The position numbers and the translations under genes were made by a program. From contig NZ_JAPFPY010000004.1 in assembly GCF_026240945.1 (NCBI RefSeq), forward strand, positions 124,001-188,000: DNA of 64,000 nucleotides. The letters run 5' to 3'. Source of the DNA: Mycolicibacterium sp. J2. Lineage in GTDB: Bacteria; Actinomycetota; Actinomycetes; Mycobacteriales; Mycobacteriaceae. The notes beneath the pieces were generated by a model, which saw only the letters and a list, made by a program, of their open reading frames with translations, was not told the DNA's origin and did no database searches. Shown one piece after another: positions 10,009 to 18,654 of the stretch (positions within the stretch are counted from its first letter, which is position 1; each line of letters opens with the position of its first letter).

Positions 10009-11466
10009 ATGAGCGCAGGACGATTCCACCGAGGGCGGCGCGTCGAGGGGCGCGGGAGAGTCCGAACATTGGTCGACCCCGCCACCGGTCGGCCGTCCGG
10101 CACCATCTCCGAGGCGTCTGTCGAGGACGCGACGGACGCCGTCTCGGCGGCGGCCGAGGCGTTCGATGAATGGTCGCGGCGCACCGCGGGAGACCGGGCC
10201 CGGCCGATCCTGCGCTGGGCGGATCTGATCGATGCGCACGCCGACCAGTTGACCGCGCTGGAGGTTGCCGAATCGGGCAAGCCCCACGCGGTGTTCCGGG
10301 CTGGCGAACTGCCGTTCGGGACCGACAACCTGCGCTTCTTTGCCGGTGCTGCACGGTCTTTGGAGGGCAGCGGCGCCGGCGTGTTGAGCGAGGGTTACAC
10401 CTCGATGGTCGTGCGCAGGCCCGTCGGCCCGGTGGTGGGTATCGCCCCGTGGAACTTCCCGATGATCATGGCGTTGTGGAAGATCGGTCCGGCCATCGCC
10501 GCAGGCAACACCATCGTCGTCAAGCCGGCACCGGCAACCCCCGGCAGCACCCTGCTCATCGCCGAACTCGCGGTGCAGGCCGGTATCCCGGCCGGCGTGC
10601 TGGAAGTGGTCACCGGTGATGGTGAGGTGGGCGAGGCGCTGGTCGCCGACCAACGGGTCCAACTGGTCTCCATCACCGGGTCGACCCGCGCGGGCCGGCA
10701 CGTGATGGCGACAGCCGCCGAACGCGGCGCCCGGGTGCATCTGGAACTCGGTGGCAAGGCGCCGTGCCTGGTCTTCGACGACGCCGACCTGGACGCCACC
10801 GCCGCCGGGATCGCCATGGGCGCGACGTACAACTCGGGGCAGGACTGTACGGCGGCCACCCGGGTGTACGCCCACGAAACCGTCTTCGATGCGCTGGTGG
10901 ATCGAATAGCCAAACAGTTCAACGATATTCGGGTGGGTGATCCGCACGATCCGGAAACCGATATCGGCCCGTTGATCAGTGTGGAGCACCGCGCGCGCGT
11001 GCACGGTTTCGTCGAACGGGCAGTGGCCGCAGGTGCGACGGTACGTGCCGGTGGTGCCCTGCCCGACGGGCCGGGGGCCTACTACCCGCCGACGTTGATC
11101 ACCGGTGCCCCGCAGACCGCCGAGATCGTGCAGGAAGAGGTATTCGGGCCTGTGCTGGTGGCCCTGCCGTTCCGGGACGAGCAACACGCGATCGCGCTGG
11201 CCAACGATTCGCGCTATGGATTGGCGTCGTCGGTGTGGACCACCGACGGTGCCCGCGGGCTGCGGGTCGCGCATGTGCTGGACGCCGGCGTCACCTGGAT
11301 CAACGATCATCTGCCGATCGCCTCCGAGGCCCCGCACGGGGGAGTCAAGGCAAGTGGTTTCGGGAAGGATATGAGCCACGCGGCGGTGGCCGAATACACC
11401 GTGGCGCGCCATGTCATGGTTAAACACGCACCACGTTCGGCGCACGACTCCTTCAGGCCGGCATGA
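10009..11466 (+). CDS. NAD(P)-dependent aldehyde dehydrogenase (aminobutyraldehyde type)
   Basis: A 485-residue ALDH-superfamily enzyme. The cofactor segment GIAPWNFP, the catalytic glutamate in LELGGK (Glu246) and the nucleophile in NSGQDCTAA (Cys280) are all present, so it should be active. It resembles gamma-aminobutyraldehyde/betaine aldehyde dehydrogenases and would oxidise the aldehyde made by the preceding amine oxidase. ATG 10009 has GAGGAG 5 bases upstream and only a 10-base gap from the oxidase stop, so the two are co-transcribed. Confidence 0.9.
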   Translation: MSAGRFHRGRRVEGRGRVRTLVDPATGRPSGTISEASVEDATDAVSAAAEAFDEWSRRTAGDRARPILRWADLIDAHADQLTALEVAESGKPHAVFRAGELPFGTDNLRFFAGAARSLEGSGAGVLSEGYTSMVVRRPVGPVVGIAPWNFPMIMALWKIGPAIAAGNTIVVKPAPATPGSTLLIAELAVQAGIPAGVLEVVTGDGEVGEALVADQRVQLVSITGSTRAGRHVMATAAERGARVHLELGGKAPCLVFDDADLDATAAGIAMGATYNSGQDCTAATRVYAHETVFDALVDRIAKQFNDIRVGDPHDPETDIGPLISVEHRARVHGFVERAVAAGATVRAGGALPDGPGAYYPPTLITGAPQTAEIVQEEVFGPVLVALPFRDEQHAIALANDSRYGLASSVWTTDGARGLRVAHVLDAGVTWINDHLPIASEAPHGGVKASGFGKDMSHAAVAEYTVARHVMVKHAPRSAHDSFRPA

Positions 11467-11747
11467 TCCGATCCCGCTGACAGGCAACATATCTGGTGCG
11501 CCGGCCTACTGGACGGGCGTGACGTCGGCATGTCCGGACTTCGCGTCGGTAGTCCTCGCCTGTGCGAAACCTTGTGAAACGCTGGATATTTCGCGATGGT
11601 CACGGTACCGTCCGTAGTCTGCGTCACCGCCGCGGCGACTGCCTATGTACGCCGGGGTTCTGCTCGCAACCCGTCGGTCTCGCCGTCGCGCCGCCGGGGT
11701 TCACCACCCGACCGTCATCGCTCGTCCAGCACTGGAGGTCTGATTCC

Positions 11748-13160
11748 GTGACCACAAAAGACAATTCGCTCGTCGAACCGTTGTCGGGGGAAGTAAAGCT
11801 ACCCCGCAAGATGCGTTGGTTCGACGGGTTCGCCATGGCCATGACGATGCCCGCCGCGCTGGTGGCGACCCTCGGCGCATCGATCGCGGGCCTCGGGGGT
11901 TGGGGCGCTGCCGTCTTGTGGGCCATCTCGATGATCATCGCGCTCGGGGTGAACTGGATCTACATCGAGTTGGCGGCCATGTTCCCCGAGGCGTCCGGTG
12001 GGATCGCCGGCTACGCCGCCGAAGCGTGGAAGAACCGGGTGCCCTGGCTGGCGCCGCTGGCCGGCGTCGGCTACTGGCTGCCCTGGGGATCCAACCTGGC
12101 CACCTACGGTGCGTTCACCGGCCTGCTCGTGCAGTCACAGTGGTTTCCCGACCAACAGTGGTCCTTCGATGCCGGTCCGTTGCACCTGAACTTCCCGATC
12201 CTGGTGGGGCTCGCGGTCATCTTCATCCTGTACGGCATCAACATCATCGGCGTCCGCGTCACCATGGCGTTCGTGTACGTGACGGCGGCCATCCTCATGA
12301 TCCCGCTCGCCGTCTTCATCGTCTTTCCGCTGTTCAACGCCGACTGGGCGCCCATGGACCTGACGTGGAAGTTGCACGGTCTGACGGGGCTGCACACCGC
12401 GATCGTCTGGCTGTACGTGATGGCGTGGACGACCTTGGGCGTCGAGGTGTGCGCCACCTTCGCCTCCGAGTATCGCGACCCGGTCCGGGACACCTCGCGG
12501 GCGATCCGCGCCTCCGCATTGTTCTGCCTCGGGGTGTTCTTCCTCGTGCCGCTCACGCTCGGCGGATTCGCCGGCGAGTCCGCGATCGAGGCCGACCCGG
12601 CCACCTTCTTCGTCGCCAGCTTCTCGGAACTGACCGGCGCCGGTGCCGGTGTGATGGTGCTGTGCCTCATCGCCTCCCTGGTACTGGTCATGCTCACCTC
12701 GGTCGCCGATGCGTCGCGGGTGCTGTTCAACATGGGCAAAGAAGGTGTCACCGTTCGCGCGGTGGGCACGCTGAACCGCCGTGGTGTTCCGGTGCGCGCC
12801 CTCAACGTCATGCTGGTGCTCAACGTCGTCCTACTCGTGGTGCTGCAGCAGCCGTTGGCGATCATCGTCACCGGCAATCTGGGCTACATCCTGGCCCACG
12901 TGCTGGCGGTCGCCGGGTTCGCGGTGCTGCGCAAGGATCGCCCGGACGCGGTCCGGCCCATCCGCTTGCCAAGGGTCTTCGTGCCATTGTCGATCGGGCT
13001 GGCGGTGCTCTTGGCGGTGATGTTGGTGGTGGGCGCCACCGGGTTCTCGATCACCGGCTACGGCGGCATGCTCGAACTGGGCATTGCGGTCTCCATCCTG
13101 GCCGGCGGTGTCCTGCTGTGGTGGTTCGTCCACCGTCGTGATCGGGCCGCGAAACCGTGA
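11748..13160 (+). CDS. APC-family amino acid/polyamine permease
   Basis: A 470-residue integral membrane protein of the amino acid-polyamine-organocation superfamily with about 12 hydrophobic segments. The N-terminal block LPRKMRWFDGFAMAMTMPAA and a later GGIAGYAAEAW are typical of the family. GTG 11748 was chosen because GGAGGT ends 8 bases before it; the frame is open further upstream but without family features. A 281-base gap separates it from the aldehyde dehydrogenase, holding no gene I can see and a possible -10 (TAGTCT, 11615-11620), so it may have its own promoter. Probable role: import of the amine degraded by the two preceding enzymes. Confidence 0.87.
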   Translation: MTTKDNSLVEPLSGEVKLPRKMRWFDGFAMAMTMPAALVATLGASIAGLGGWGAAVLWAISMIIALGVNWIYIELAAMFPEASGGIAGYAAEAWKNRVPWLAPLAGVGYWLPWGSNLATYGAFTGLLVQSQWFPDQQWSFDAGPLHLNFPILVGLAVIFILYGINIIGVRVTMAFVYVTAAILMIPLAVFIVFPLFNADWAPMDLTWKLHGLTGLHTAIVWLYVMAWTTLGVEVCATFASEYRDPVRDTSRAIRASALFCLGVFFLVPLTLGGFAGESAIEADPATFFVASFSELTGAGAGVMVLCLIASLVLVMLTSVADASRVLFNMGKEGVTVRAVGTLNRRGVPVRALNVMLVLNVVLLVVLQQPLAIIVTGNLGYILAHVLAVAGFAVLRKDRPDAVRPIRLPRVFVPLSIGLAVLLAVMLVVGATGFSITGYGGMLELGIAVSILAGGVLLWWFVHRRDRAAKP

Positions 13161-13174
13161 TCAGCCAAGGTCTT

Positions 13175-14431
13175 TCACGGTGTGTGTGCGATGGCCGCGC
13201 CGACGCGGCGTCCGCTGACCAGGGCACCCTGGATCGACGCGGTATCGCGATGATCTCCACACACCCATAGACCCTCCGGCGTGCGGATCGGCTGGCGTAC
13301 GCGAAGCGGCGCGGGCTGCGCAGGCAGGGCCTGGGCGACGACATGCCGGGCCACCGGTTGCCAACGCGACACCGAGGCCGCGGCCAGGATGTCCCCGGCG
13401 TGGGCCCGCATCATCGCTTCGGTCGGCGGTTCCCCGGCGGGCGACAGCAACGCCGACGCCGCGATCAGATGGTGTCCCGTGGGTGCGTAACTGGGTGCGG
13501 CGGAGGAGATGACAGCGCAGTTGAGGACGGGCCCAGGTGGGGTGGCGCGGCCGTCGATCCAGAGCATGGCCGGGCCCGGCAGCGGTTCGTCGGTCGCCCA
13601 CCAGTCGGTGACCACACCGCGCATCGTCGGGGCGGGTAGGCCGGTCAACGCCGCGGCCGACATGGGGTCGGTGGCCACCACGACGTGCCGGGCGCACACC
13701 CGGTGTCCGTCACTGCTGACAACCCAACCAGAGCCTCGCCGGGTGATCTGAGTTACTCTGCGCTGCAGGGCGATACGATCTTTCAGCGCTGCGGCGAGGA
13801 GATCGGGAAGGGCCTGCATCCCGTCCTCGGGCAGACCCGGTGTGCCGAGCGCGAACATCCGGGCCAGCAGCAGGACGAAGGCGTTGGATGTGCTTGCCTC
13901 GTCTTCGAGGACGACGCCGGCCAGGAATCGTTGCACGACGCGGCGCGGCAGACCGTCGACACCGGCGCGTTCCAGCGCATCGACGAGAGCGATGTCGCCT
14001 CGACCGGCGGTCAGTGCCCTCGGTCGGATAGCCGGTGCAGCCCACCGCGCCAACGCGATCATCTCGCGGGTCGACAGTCCGCCGTGGCGCAGCATCTCGG
14101 GGATGCGGGTCGGCGCGCGCAACGGATGGGTCCACCGAATCGCGTCGGTGTCACGCCGTATCGCGATCCCGGGTTCGAATGCCTGCAGCCCCAGCGCCGT
14201 GAGATCGACGGCCTTCCGCAATTCCGGGTAGGACGGGTTGAGCACCTGGAATCCGCGGTCGCAGCGATAGCCGTCGATGAGGTCGGTGCGGACTCGACCA
14301 CCGACGCGTTCGCCGGCCTCCCACACCTCAACGCTGCGACCGTGGGCGGCGAGCACCGCGGCACACCGCAGACCGGCCAGGCCGGCACCCACCACCAGCA
14401 CGTCGCATTCTGGTTCCGGCGCTGCGCTCAT
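13175..14431 (-). CDS. FAD-dependent amine oxidase/protoporphyrinogen-oxidase-like protein
   Basis: A 418-residue flavoprotein of the amine oxidase/phytoene desaturase-like group. The FAD loop VVGAGLAGL (Gly15-x-Gly17-x-x-Gly20), the GERVGGR motif near residue 42 and the C-terminal WVCGDHRDTASIQGALVSG block are all family signatures. The substrate cannot be told: sequences of this type include monoamine, polyamine and carotenoid-related enzymes. It is convergent with the permease gene (14-base gap) and divergent from mpt70. ATG 14431 has a -10-like TAGCTT six bases upstream, so its mRNA is probably leaderless. Confidence 0.8.
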   Translation of the reverse strand: MSAAPEPECDVLVVGAGLAGLRCAAVLAAHGRSVEVWEAGERVGGRVRTDLIDGYRCDRGFQVLNPSYPELRKAVDLTALGLQAFEPGIAIRRDTDAIRWTHPLRAPTRIPEMLRHGGLSTREMIALARWAAPAIRPRALTAGRGDIALVDALERAGVDGLPRRVVQRFLAGVVLEDEASTSNAFVLLLARMFALGTPGLPEDGMQALPDLLAAALKDRIALQRRVTQITRRGSGWVVSSDGHRVCARHVVVATDPMSAAALTGLPAPTMRGVVTDWWATDEPLPGPAMLWIDGRATPPGPVLNCAVISSAAPSYAPTGHHLIAASALLSPAGEPPTEAMMRAHAGDILAAASVSRWQPVARHVVAQALPAQPAPLRVRQPIRTPEGLWVCGDHRDTASIQGALVSGRRVGAAIAHTP

Positions 14432-14437
14432 GCGCCC

Positions 14438-14443
14438 AAGCTA
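14438..14443 (-). promoter_or_regulatory. -10 element of leaderless FAD oxidase gene
   Basis: On the minus strand TAGCTT ends six bases before the ATG at 14431. No Shine-Dalgarno sequence fits between, so transcription would start at or next to the ATG. This spacing matches leaderless mycobacterial promoters. Confidence 0.5.
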
Positions 14444-14512
14444 CGCCAGGCGGCGGCGACGGAGTCCATTTCGCATCCCACCGAAAGTCGGCACGGTGTC
14501 AAGGTATCCAGG

Positions 14513-14539
14513 CCATCCGGTACGAGGGCGGCTCCGAAT
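14513..14539 (+). promoter_or_regulatory. SigK-like promoter of the mpt70 homologue
   Basis: CCATCC (14513-14518) and CCGAAT (14534-14539) are the two hexamers known for SigK-dependent promoters of mpt70/mpt83 in the M. tuberculosis complex. The spacer here is 15 bases; the published spacing, as I recall it, is slightly longer. It lies 63 bases before the start codon, inside the gap shared with the divergent oxidase gene. Hexamer match is seen directly; SigK use is inferred. Confidence 0.6.
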
Positions 14540-14602
14540 GACTGCTGTCGGTGTTGATGTGACGGCGAGGCCGCCGTCGGTGTTGAAGGAGGACGCAGAG
14601 GT

Positions 14603-15184
14603 ATGAACATGCTGGCGCGGGCGGCGGCGAGCGCCGCCGTCGTTGTGGCGATATCGGGTGCGACTGCCGGGGTCGCGGCCGCCCAGCCCGTGATGAGCCC
14701 GGTCGGACCCGGATGCGCGGACTACGCCAAACAGGTTCCTACCGGCCCGGGTTCGGTCGCGGGTATGGCAACAGAACCGGTCACCGTGGCCGCGTCGAAC
14801 AATCCGCTGCTGACCACGCTGACCGCCGCGGTGTCCGGCAAGCTCAACCCGGACGTCAATCTCGTCGACACCCTCGACGGCGGACAGTTCACGGTGTTCG
14901 CGCCGGTGGATGCGGCCTTCGCCAAGGTCGACCCGGGAACCATCGACAAGCTCAAGGTCGACGCCCCGCTCCTGAGCAGCGTATTGACCTACCACGTGGT
15001 GCCGGGTCAGGTCGGTCCGCACGACATCGTCGGTACCCACACCACGGTGCAGGGCGCCCCGGTGACTGTCACCGGATCTCCGAACGACCTCAAGGTCGAC
15101 GGCGCCTCGGTTGTCTGTGGCGGCGTGCACACCGCCAACGCCACGGTGTATTTGATCGATACCGTGCTCATGCCGCCGGCCTGA
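14603..15184 (+). CDS. mpt70: Secreted fasciclin-domain antigen, MPT70 homologue
   Basis: A 193-residue secreted protein with the same length and layout as M. tuberculosis MPT70. Residues 1-27 are a signal peptide ending AAA before QP, followed by a single FAS1 domain with VFAPVDAAF and YHVVPGQ boxes. Cys38 and Cys172 match the pair expected to form the disulfide, and the ends (GPGCADY and TVLMPPA) are almost identical to MPT70. Fasciclin domains mediate adhesion or protein binding; the mycobacterial role is not settled. AAGGAGG lies about 10 bases before ATG 14603. A SigK-like promoter precedes it. No mpt83 or dipZ gene is adjacent, unlike the M. tuberculosis locus. Confidence 0.93.
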   Translation: MNMLARAAASAAVVVAISGATAGVAAAQPVMSPVGPGCADYAKQVPTGPGSVAGMATEPVTVAASNNPLLTTLTAAVSGKLNPDVNLVDTLDGGQFTVFAPVDAAFAKVDPGTIDKLKVDAPLLSSVLTYHVVPGQVGPHDIVGTHTTVQGAPVTVTGSPNDLKVDGASVVCGGVHTANATVYLIDTVLMPPA

Positions 15185-15282
15185 TCGACACACGCGGAAA
15201 TGGCTGCTGCGGTGGCGTTTTGGGCACGTGACCAGACGCCGCCGCGGCCAACCGCCGTGCTCGCCGCGCAGAAGGGAACATC

Positions 15283-15411
15283 ATGGATCCGCTCCGTACG
15301 ACCGTGCGGGTCATCACCCGCACACTCCTGGTGGCCACCGCTGTGGGCAAGCGTTTGCTCGGGGTGGACCCGCGCCGCCCAGTCGGACAAGCAGAGCCGG
15401 AACGTAGATGA
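15283..15411 (+). CDS. Possible 42-residue small protein
   Basis: A short open frame starts at ATG 15283, nine bases after AGAAGGGA, and stops at TGA 15409-15411. The product begins MDPLRTTVRVITRTLLVATA: basic residues, then a short hydrophobic stretch, then a basic tail; it could be a small membrane-associated peptide. It lies in the 336-base gap between mpt70 and the phospholipase-D gene, in which I see nothing else of note. No family is recognised, and a chance frame in GC-rich DNA cannot be excluded. Confidence 0.35.
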   Translation: MDPLRTTVRVITRTLLVATAVGKRLLGVDPRRPVGQAEPERR

Positions 15412-15520
15412 GTTCTGCGTCACAACGCCCGTTTTCGCGTTTGGTTGCCGGTCACACTGGGTAGATCTCGGCAATATGCCTGCGCGGCAAGCGTGTCGGG
15501 GCGCGAAGAGGAGATGACAT

Positions 15521-17137
15521 ATGCGGGGGTCCGTTCTGCCGGAGACCCCGGCGCCGGACGGCGCCGTCGAGCCGATCGGCAGCGGCCGGTTACTGCGCCC
15601 GGGTGAAACGTGCTGGCAAGTGGCGCAGGCCAAACGGTATGCGCCGATCATCGACGGGGCCGACTATCTGTGCCATGTGAAATCTGCGATGTTGCGTGCG
15701 CGGCACCGCATCATCGTCGTCGGCTGGGATCTCGATTCCCGAATGCCTTTCGAGGCAACCGATCCCGTTTTGCCGGGGCCCAATCACCTGATGACCTTCC
15801 TGCACGCCCTGTTGTGGCACCGGCCGGGCCTGCAGGTGTATCTCCTCAAATCGAATCTGCGTCTACTGCGCACCTTCGACCCGTACTGGATCGGTCCCAT
15901 CCCCACCTCGTGGCTCAATCGCGTGACCTCTTCTCGGCTGCATTTCGCCGTCGACGGTGCCCACCCGTTGGGAGCGGTGCATCATCAGAAGATCGTCGTC
16001 GTCGACGACGTGGTGGCGTTTTGCGGCGGAATCGACCTGACGTTGGGGCGATGGGATACGCGCGGTCACGAGCCCGACGCCCCCGGCCGGCGCGCGGCAG
16101 GCCAACCGTACGGACCGCGTCACGAGGTGGCGACGGTGGTCGACGGACCGGCCGCGCGGGTTCTTGCCGAGCTGGCCCGTGACCGCTGGCGAACGGCCAC
16201 CGGGCAGGCGTTGCCCGCCTTGGCTGCCCGGACATCGGCGTGGCCGCGCCGGTGCCGCCCCGCATTGCGCGACGTCGAGGTGGGCGTGGCGCGGACCTCG
16301 CCGACGCTGCCGGGCCGGGATGAGGTACGGGAGATCGAGGCGCTTAACCTGGCCGCAATTGCGTCGGCACGCCGCGTCATCTATCTGGAGAATCAGTACC
16401 TCGCCGCGCGCGGCTTGGCGGAGGCGCTGGCAACCCGACTGCGAGAACCGGACGGCCCCGAGGTGATCATCGTGCTGCCCCGCAGCTCGGAGAGCCGACT
16501 GGAGCAGGAGTCCATGGACAGTGCGCGCGAGCGCCTGGTGCGGCTGCTGTGGACCGCCGACGAGCACGGCCGACTCGGGATCTACTGGCCGGTGGTGCAG
16601 GGCGCGGTGCCGGTCTACGTGCACTCCAAGGTGATGATCGTGGACGATCACTTTCTGCGCATCGGCTCGTCCAACCTCAACAACAGGTCCATGGGGTTCG
16701 ACAGCGAATGTGATCTCGGCCTCGAGGCCACCGGTGCCGAGCAGGACGACATTCGCACGCACATCGAGCACATGCGTGATGATCTGCTGGCCGAACACCT
16801 CGGTGTCACCGTGGCGGCGCTGCACGCCGAGGTGCAGGACCGGCAGTCCGTCGTGGCCGCCGTCGAGGCGCTGCGCGGCACCGGCCGCTCGCTGCGCAGG
16901 TTCACCGACTCCATGGTGTCCGCCGAAGCCGGGCCGTTCGCCGAGAGCGACCTGATGGATCCCGCGCATGTGCCGGTGTCGCTGGCGGCCACGGTGTGCA
17001 CGACGACGCTGGCCGCGGCGACCTGGCCGCTGACCCGCGCTGCTCCGCAATTGTGGTCGACGCTGCGCTCGGTCACCGAACAGATTCGCGCCGTCATCGG
17101 TGATCTGGCCGGGATGGGGTCCAGCACGCTGGACTGA
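15521..17137 (+). CDS. Phospholipase D/cardiolipin synthase family protein
   Basis: A 538-residue protein with two complete HKD motifs: HHQKIVVVD (His155, Lys157, Asp162) and HSKVMIVD (His368, Lys370, Asp375), the latter followed by IGSSNLNNRSMGFDSE. These form one phosphodiesterase/phosphatidyltransferase site as in phospholipase D and cardiolipin synthases. The length and lack of clear N-terminal membrane helices fit stand-alone PLD-like proteins better than classic Cls. A weakly hydrophobic stretch near residues 480-515 may contact membrane. ATG 15521 follows GAGGAG. Substrate unknown; hydrolase or transferase cannot be separated from sequence. Confidence 0.86.
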   Translation: MRGSVLPETPAPDGAVEPIGSGRLLRPGETCWQVAQAKRYAPIIDGADYLCHVKSAMLRARHRIIVVGWDLDSRMPFEATDPVLPGPNHLMTFLHALLWHRPGLQVYLLKSNLRLLRTFDPYWIGPIPTSWLNRVTSSRLHFAVDGAHPLGAVHHQKIVVVDDVVAFCGGIDLTLGRWDTRGHEPDAPGRRAAGQPYGPRHEVATVVDGPAARVLAELARDRWRTATGQALPALAARTSAWPRRCRPALRDVEVGVARTSPTLPGRDEVREIEALNLAAIASARRVIYLENQYLAARGLAEALATRLREPDGPEVIIVLPRSSESRLEQESMDSARERLVRLLWTADEHGRLGIYWPVVQGAVPVYVHSKVMIVDDHFLRIGSSNLNNRSMGFDSECDLGLEATGAEQDDIRTHIEHMRDDLLAEHLGVTVAALHAEVQDRQSVVAAVEALRGTGRSLRRFTDSMVSAEAGPFAESDLMDPAHVPVSLAATVCTTTLAAATWPLTRAAPQLWSTLRSVTEQIRAVIGDLAGMGSSTLD

Positions 17138-17149
17138 CGGCCGGCTCGC

Positions 17150-17497
17150 TCAGGTCTGCGGGATGGCGCCGTCGTCCATGTCGAAGACGCGGGCGTGAAG
17201 CACCGTGCGGTTGCGCAGCGCCGCCCGCACTGCGCGGTGCAGACCGTCTTCCAGATAGATCACGCCCTGCCAGCGCACGGCGTGCGGGAACAGGTCGCCA
17301 TAGAACGTCGAGTCCTCCGACAGCAGCCGGTCCAGGGCGAGCACCGTGGTGGTGGTGACCAGTTCGTCCAACCGGATCTGGCGGGGCGGGATCTGGGACC
17401 ACTGCCGATACGACAGGCCGTGTTCGGGATAAGGTTTGCCGTCGCGGACTCCTTTGAAGATCACCGGCGGGCTCCCATGCGACGAGGTTAATCCCAC
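17150..17497 (-). CDS. Conserved mycobacterial protein, Rv2375-like
   Basis: A 115-residue hydrophilic protein with no recognised domain. It reads PPRQIRLDELVTTTTVLALDRLL, then a segment ending WQGVIYLEDGLHRAVRAALRNR that resembles a small ParB/Srx-like nucleotide-binding loop (the EDGLHRAVRA part); this likeness is only suggestive. Its place immediately beside and divergent from hrcA is the same as that of Rv2375 in M. tuberculosis. The conserved neighbour suggests co-inheritance but gives no function. Confidence 0.75.
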   Translation of the reverse strand: MGLTSSHGSPPVIFKGVRDGKPYPEHGLSYRQWSQIPPRQIRLDELVTTTTVLALDRLLSEDSTFYGDLFPHAVRWQGVIYLEDGLHRAVRAALRNRTVLHARVFDMDDGAIPQT

Positions 17498-17586
17498 GAG
17501 GCGCGCGGTGTCCTTGCCAACGTGAATACCTGCTGCTGGTGCCCGTAAAATGGGCTGACGACCGCAAGCGTGAAGGCAGGTGAACA

Positions 17587-18618
17587 GTGGGTAGTGCCGA
17601 CGACCGTCGCTTCGAGGTACTGCGTGCCATCGTCGCCGATTTCGTGACCACCAAGGAACCCATCGGTTCCAAGGCGCTCGTCGAACGTCACAACCTCGGC
17701 GTGTCCAGCGCGACCGTTCGCAACGACATGGCGGTGCTGGAGGCGGAGGGCTACATCGCCCAGCCGCACACCAGTTCCGGCCGCGTGCCCACCGAGAAGG
17801 GCTACCGGGAGTTCGTCGATCGCCTCGACGATGTCAAACCGCTGTCGGGCAGCGAGCGGCGCGCCATCCTGCAATTCCTGGAGTCGGGCGTGGACCTCGA
17901 CGATGTGCTGCGGCGCGCGGTGAAGCTGCTGGCGCAGCTCACCCGGCAGGTCGCCATCGTCCAGTACCCGATGTTGTCCACCTCGACGGTGCGCCATCTC
18001 GAGGTGGTGGCGCTCACCCCGGCCAAGCTGCTGCTGGTGGTCATCACCGACACCGGGCGGGTGGATCAGCGGGTGGTCGAACTCGGGGACGCCATCTCCG
18101 ACCACGAGCTGTCCCAGCTGCGTGAGCGGCTCGGCGCCGCGTTGGACGGCAAGCCACTGGCCACCGCGTCGGTCGCGGTGGCCGACCTGGCCAGCGCCTT
18201 CGACGGCCACGGCGGCCTCGGTGACGCCATCGGCCGGGCGGCCACGGTGCTGGTCGAGACGCTGGTCGAGCACACCGAGGAGCGTCTGTTGCTCGGCGGC
18301 ACGGCCAACCTGACCCGTAACACGGCCGACTTCGGGGGGTCGCTTCGATCCGTGCTCGAAGCCCTGGAGGAGCAGGTGGTGGTGCTGCGGCTGCTGGCCG
18401 CGCAGCAGGAGGCCGGTAAGGTCACCGTGCGTATCGGGCACGAGACCGAGGCCGAGCAGATGGCGGGGACGTCGGTGGTGAGCACCGCGTACGGCAGCTC
18501 GGGCAAGGTGTACGGCGGCATGGGTGTGGTCGGTCCCACTCGGATGGACTATCCGGGAACCATTGCCAATGTCGCCGCAGTTGCTCTCTATATTGGCGAG
18601 GTTCTGGGCACCCGCTAG
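17587..18618 (+). CDS. hrcA: Heat-inducible transcription repressor HrcA
   Basis: A 343-residue HrcA, which represses groE-type genes by binding CIRCE elements and is stabilised by GroEL. The N-terminal winged helix ([21 protein letters not shown]) and the DNA-contacting [11 protein letters not shown] segment are clear, followed by [17 protein letters not shown] wing residues and the GAF-like core; the C-terminus [12 protein letters not shown] is diagnostic. GTG 17587 follows GAAGGCAGG. No CIRCE repeat is visible in its own upstream region; a weak -10 (TAAAAT) sits at 17546-17551. dnaJ2 follows within 40 bases and is probably co-transcribed. Confidence 0.96.
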   Translation: MGSADDRRFEVLRAIVADFVTTKEPIGSKALVERHNLGVSSATVRNDMAVLEAEGYIAQPHTSSGRVPTEKGYREFVDRLDDVKPLSGSERRAILQFLESGVDLDDVLRRAVKLLAQLTRQVAIVQYPMLSTSTVRHLEVVALTPAKLLLVVITDTGRVDQRVVELGDAISDHELSQLRERLGAALDGKPLATASVAVADLASAFDGHGGLGDAIGRAATVLVETLVEHTEERLLLGGTANLTRNTADFGGSLRSVLEALEEQVVVLRLLAAQQEAGKVTVRIGHETEAEQMAGTSVVSTAYGSSGKVYGGMGVVGPTRMDYPGTIANVAAVALYIGEVLGTR

Positions 18619-18654
18619 GGGACGGCCGCTGGGCGGCATGAAAGAGGGTTGTAC

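Noticed and set aside
17498..17586. CIRCE element before hrcA
   Set aside because: No TTAGCACTC-N9-GAGTGCTAA-like repeat is present, even allowing several changes.
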